From Allium sativum (lineage: Eukaryota; Streptophyta; Magnoliopsida; Asparagales; Amaryllidaceae), in assembly GCA_030737875.1 (NCBI GenBank), contig CM060910.1, forward strand, positions 618,029,303-618,093,302: a stretch of 64,000 nucleotides of DNA, in the 5' to 3' direction. The notes below the pieces were generated by a model. It made no database searches and was not told where the DNA came from. It saw only the letters and a program-made list of their open reading frames with translations. The position numbers and the translations under genes were made by a program. Of the stretch, positions 59,745 through 64,000 are shown one piece after another; the first letter of the stretch is position 1, and each line of letters opens with the position of its first letter.

Positions 59745-61395
59745 TGGAGATGTTAAATGGTAAATTTGTTTGTGTGAAATACTAGTAGATTTTTCACTGA
59801 AATATACTTTACAGTAACCCTTGTTCTAAGGTAATGCATATATAGCTTGTTAAAACTGAATCAATGTGACATCAAATTTTTTTTCTTCTTTTTTTTTTAA
59901 AAAAAAACATTTTCAATAGTGATTCTACTCATGTTTTATCAACCATTACACTTAGAAATTTTATCTTGTCAAATGGAATTTCACCAGGATTTTGGTTTAA
60001 TTTCTGATGGCTTTCAGGTTGTAGTTTAGATGAGAAAATATTAAGCCATAGTGGAAAATCTACCAAATCGTATACCTTGTTATGTCAACTCTACTCCGTA
60101 TGCATTAATGTCAAATGGGCATGCTGTTGATTTATTCCATTAGTCTGGGCTCCAATTTCCCTTATTATCAAGTTCCACTTGCTCCTCCTTTGAGTTGTAA
60201 ATGGTTTGAGAGGAAGTTCATGTTACTTTAGTACTTTGGTTGATGTTAACACGCAAAATATGCCTATTGTCCGCGGCTGTTGGATCTTACTGTTTGTTTT
60301 ACGGCGTCTCTTCCTCTTGGCATAAGCTTTATTGCTGTTTGTTTTGTTTGCAACGATAACATTAACTTCTTCCCTGGATTCTGTTGAAAGCTGGAATAGG
60401 CTGTGAGGTTTGTATTGTTTTTCTTTTTTCATACACCGACTTTACATTCATTCAACTTGCAGTGTTATCGTTTGTACTTGTTAACTTGGTGCGCGCGTGT
60501 GTGAGTGAGTGAGTGAGTGAGCGAGTTCTCAGCATTTAAGGGTTAAATGCTCAGTAAACTGCATACTTGGTTTTTTGTTGTTTGATGATGATGATGATGT
60601 GTACTGATCTTTTTTTTTAATGGAAACTTTTTGCGCAGCAACATTTCATATGCTACCAGCTTTGTATACAGCATATCTGTAGGAATTCACGAAATTTAGG
60701 TCCTTGGTGCTAATGATGCTTGACAGGCATGTCTTCTGCTTTTAGGACCGACTTGTATGATTAATTCGATGATATCAGCTACTGTCTGTTCAAGTTCTTA
60801 TATTTAGAGGAAAAAATAAATGCTCTTTGGCTTTTATTTTACTTTTTCATTTTATTTCATTTATATATTCACGGCGTCTTTTTTGTGTGAATACTATGAT
60901 GGATAAAAGTTTTGGAACATAATTTAATTTTGTAGTTTGGGTTCATCATAACTTTCAAAAACATGGCTATTTGGACTTTGATTTAGTTACCAAGCAAACT
61001 ACACCCAGTTGGTTGCTAGTTTACCCTGTTTCATTGCAGTTTGATGAGCGTCTGAGTCATGGTTCCTGAGATTCTTATTGACATGAAATTTAAATTCGGG
61101 ATGCTGTGTTTATACTTTATATTTTACTATAGCTGGTCGCATGACAGTGTTTTTCTTGTTGCCGTATCCAATTACTAACGCGAATAAAGAAGACTGTGCT
61201 TGTGACATTTATAGTCAAAGGGTGCACTTTACTTGCCTGTAAACTGAGCTTCGATGTACTTGAAGATATGATTGATTAAACAGAAAAGGGTTGGTAAACT
61301 ATTTCTCTATTTTTAATGCCAAGTCTTATATGTTCTAGATGTTGATCCCTTGTTTGTCTGTATGTTTTATCTAGTCGATTATGTTTACCATGTGG
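59418..61395. other. Intergenic DNA with microsatellites
   Basis: Poly-T near 59710-59743, GTGTGAGTGAGTGAG near 60500-60530 and (GAT)n near 60587-60600. No gene recognised on either strand. Confidence 0.5.
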
Positions 61396-61654
61396 ATTTA
61401 TCAATACAAAAGAATAAAGATGGTGGATACTCAATGCCAAAGACTTCCATACTCAAGCGCGAAAGGACTTCTCAGGTCAGTCTCCCGTCTCGGTACTACT
61501 CTCACGGCTTTCCAGACTCTGGGATGGTCGATTAGTGTGCACGGCTTTTCATTCACATATGTGAAGAGATTGAGACTCGAACCTGCGTGCTTTAAATTAC
61601 CAGTCGGATAATCTCCGTTGGTCAGGGCACAACCTTATTTATCAATACAAAAGA
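61396..61654 (-). mobile_element. tRNA-derived SINE with 18-bp target-site duplication
   Basis: ATTTATCAATACAAAAGA occurs exactly at 61396-61413 and 61637-61654, flanking a 223-bp insert. On the minus strand the insert begins AAGGTTGTGCCCTGACC, and GGTTCGAGTCTC (61572-61583) fits the RNA polymerase III B box. A plausible but weak A box lies about 40 bp upstream. Long exact TSDs and an internal pol III promoter are SINE hallmarks. Family not identified. Confidence 0.65.
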
Positions 61655-63174
61655 TAATGAGTCAATTTAGCTCAAAGCTAACCTCTTGGTATATGATTTA
61701 TTGATGTCTAACATATATAAATTGAAGATATATTCACATTCTGTTGTCTTAAAATTCATCCATAATACAATATTTATTATATTTTCTTTTGCTATTTTGC
61801 TGGTTAACTAAATATTAATTATTACAGTTCTAGTGTTTGTTAATAGTTCGATTTTAAGGATTTGCCGCTAATAATAATTATTGTATGTTTGTTAATGGTT
61901 TGGTTAACTAAATATAATATTATGCCTAATGTATACTATTTTGTTAGTAGTTTGTTAATTGTTATATTATATGTTTGTTAATTATTATACCTAACATATA
62001 ATATTTATTATATGTTTGTTAGTTGTTTGGTTAACTGAATATTAATTATTACATAATATAATATTTATTATAAACATTTTAATGTTTGTTAAGTTTGATT
62101 TTAAGGATTCTTCGCTAATTATCACTATTTAATGTTTGTTAATAGTTAAACTCATAGTTAGACTCATCTCTAAGCCTTGTCCATCTAATACTCTATATAA
62201 TTTTCTTGTGCAGCTCCTAAATTGCTTTTCATCCTACTTCCTATGAAGTAGTGTAGTCCTCTCCACCCACCTTATAAACCAAAAAGTGACCAAAGTAAGA
62301 AGTGTTGTAAAAGGATGAGTTTGCAAACAATTGTTTATTATTATTGATTGTTATTTGTTTCAAAATTCATTAAGTTATTATCATCGATTTAAACACATAA
62401 ATTTAATATTATGGAAGCTAATGTGACAAAATTTCATAGTTGGTGGAAGAGGAGTGCAAATATTAAATTAAAGAAGCTGGTACATACGCGAAAATAATAA
62501 TAGGTAAGTGATACATGCAAAAAAGATAATTGAATACACATAACTTAAAAGGAAGCAACTATTTAAACACAAAAATTGGACATAAATTCGGGGATGTTCA
62601 ACCATTGGATAAATTTATCTTTATATGAAGGGTGTAAATCAGAGGATAATCAAATAGTTAAGATTTTATGTTACCAGTTTGTATCCAAGTACTCTTCTTT
62701 ACTTAGAAAGGGAAAAATACACAGATGCCACAATAGGTTACAACACTTTGTTCTATTTATGTAGTGCTTACTCACCAGACAACTTCGTTACACTTTAGCA
62801 CACTGTTATCATGGTCGGATTTGACCATCGCTATTCTAACTCAATTGAACTTCAACTGTGTTTGGATCAAATGCTACATCTTCAGGTCATTTCAATCGTC
62901 AATTTTAACTGGTTAAACTATGGTTTTTCTATTTTCTTTTTACCTTTACGATGTATATCATTTTCATTTTTTTATTGTTTCAAAGAAAATAAGTGAATCA
63001 ATTGACGTTTAAAAAATAATCACCATTCCAAAATCTAAATAGCAAACTTCACAACGTCGTTCTTTGATGTTTCAAGCACTGTTGTGGCCTGTATAAGCAT
63101 CGCGAAGTTCATCGCGACTAAACTTCCACCGTCGTCCCTTAGTACTATGTGCATAATAGTAGTTGTACTGATGT
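61655..63174. other. AT-rich intergenic DNA
   Basis: 61840-62160 is a degenerate GTTTGTTAAT/ATTATTATA repeat. No supportable gene. Confidence 0.5.
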
Positions 63175-63355
63175 ACCTGTACACAGTGGCGGATCTAGAC
63201 ATTGGGTTCAAATAGGGCAGGAAGCCAGCTATGGCCAGCAAACAATTTTAGATGGGGCAAAACCATCAAAACAACAAAATTTACAAAGGAATTTCAAATT
63301 TTAGCTAGGGCTTCTGCCCTAACTGGCCTAAGAGTGGGTACGCCCCTACCTGTAC
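63175..63355. mobile_element. hAT-type MITE with 8-bp TSD ACCTGTAC
   Basis: ACCTGTAC at 63175-63182 and 63348-63355 flanks a 165-bp element. Its ends, ACAGTGGCGGATC and the complement of GGTACGCCCCT, are imperfect terminal inverted repeats (shared AG-GGCG core). An 8-bp TSD, CAGTGG-type end and no coding capacity fit a non-autonomous hAT element. Confidence 0.65.
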
Positions 63356-63674
63356 GCAACTGTAGTAATTGCATATTGTAACGGTGCATAATTTCAGTTT
63401 CAGTTGTGCAACTTTTTTTTTAGACATTGAAGACTTTTCATAATTTGTTAATTTAACATTTTTCTTCTAATATTTTTCATATAACTTTTACTTTCATATA
63501 TTTTTTATATTACATTTTCTTTTAATATTTGTCAATTGAATCATCAAAACCTTAGTTTTCGAGTTGTCTAGCTTTTCATGGTTCGGTTATAATAACATGT
63601 TTTAACGTCACGGTCTTTAATACATGTAACGTCCAAGTGAATGTGACTTCCCGATGTGTTTCCCTCTTGGTTCA

Positions 63675-63895
63675 CATAAATTCGAGAGCAAATCCTCTGT
63701 ACTCAAAATTCCTCATTTCCTGTATCCAACCAATCAAGACTCCCTGATTTCCATCTTTTTGCAATTAAGCTCTCTTTCTTTTTATGGTTGTTGAGGGCTT
63801 AACTACAAAAAGGTGGAAATCAGAGGTACCGATTGGTTGGGTACAGGAGAATAGAGAATTTTGGTTATAGAGGATTTGATTTCCATAAATTCATG
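63675..63895. mobile_element. Foldback (long inverted repeat) element
   Basis: Arms 63675-63773 and 63793-63895 are complementary over about 100 bp at roughly 80 percent by eye (e.g. TCCAACCAATC with GATTGGTTGGG; CTGATTTCCA with TGGAAATCAG), with a loop of about 19 bp. No TSD fixed. It could be a MITE or a small-RNA precursor. Confidence 0.7.
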
Positions 63896-64000
63896 GTCTA
63901 CTCATGCATTGCCCACAATGTCCGAGAACAACAATATTGATGTAAGCGTAATCAAGCTTGTACTGGAGTGGGATTGCGTAGGCTTACCCTTACTTGGATT

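Noticed and set aside
60223..60432. 69-codon basic minus-strand frame
   Set aside because: Charged, low-complexity, no homology recognised and no gene structure around it.
62811..62996. 61-codon frame after a TGGTCGGATTTGACCA palindrome
   Set aside because: Short palindrome and short frame with no support.

Overview
The window is nuclear DNA of a flowering plant, probably a eudicot: AT-rich intergenic DNA, intron-containing genes, and Ty3/gypsy chromovirus-type LTR retrotransposons with multi-kilobase LTRs primed by initiator-Met tRNA. The species cannot be fixed from the sequence. Only one intact, recognisable host gene is present: an inositol-tetrakisphosphate 1-kinase (ITPK1-like) at 55365-56384. 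A tetratricopeptide-repeat (TPR) gene related to the plant kinesin-light-chain-like family lies at the left edge on the minus strand, but its exons carry several stops and a frameshift.

Layout. 126-1464: decayed TPR gene. 1465-4440: AT-rich intergenic DNA. 4440-4724: one terminus of a CACTA transposon. 4725-51832: a nest of five LTR retrotransposons, called A to E here. C (4893-7183, minus) is an LTR with only a stub of interior. It abuts, and probably truncates, the 3' LTR of D. D (7184-26915, minus) has LTRs of about 4.7 kb and a 1.5 kb interior with no recognisable gag-pol. A (8850-20037, plus) is inserted in D's 3' LTR with TSD TTTTC and is the only element with a nearly full gag-pol. E (27736-51827, plus, TSD TTTAC) has LTRs of about 5 kb and a non-coding interior. 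B (33698-44612, plus, TSD ATTTG) is nested in E and is a deletion derivative related to A. A host island between D and E (26916-27735) may hold the last exons of an unidentified gene. 51833-55000: AT-rich DNA with a Helitron 3' terminus. 55000-56500: the ITPK1 promoter and gene. 56500-64000: intergenic DNA with a 335-bp tandem duplication, a tRNA-derived SINE with an 18-bp TSD, a 165-bp hAT-type MITE and a 220-bp foldback element.

How the parts relate. A supplies the only gag, protease, RT, RNase H, integrase and chromodomain sequence, but stops, frameshifts and altered catalytic residues make it defective. B, D and E must have depended on enzymes from elsewhere. The most interesting signal is non-coding. 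The long LTRs carry conserved structure: tandem GC-capped hairpins with compensatory changes (A and B), arrays of CTTAACC/GGTTAAG stem-loops, a small CAGWC/GWCTG hairpin in all five families, a hairpin just before the polypurine tract in four families, and GTCGAC palindromes phased at exactly 12 bp upstream of the TATA box (A and B). Together they suggest cis-acting RNA and promoter elements kept under selection while coding capacity was lost.
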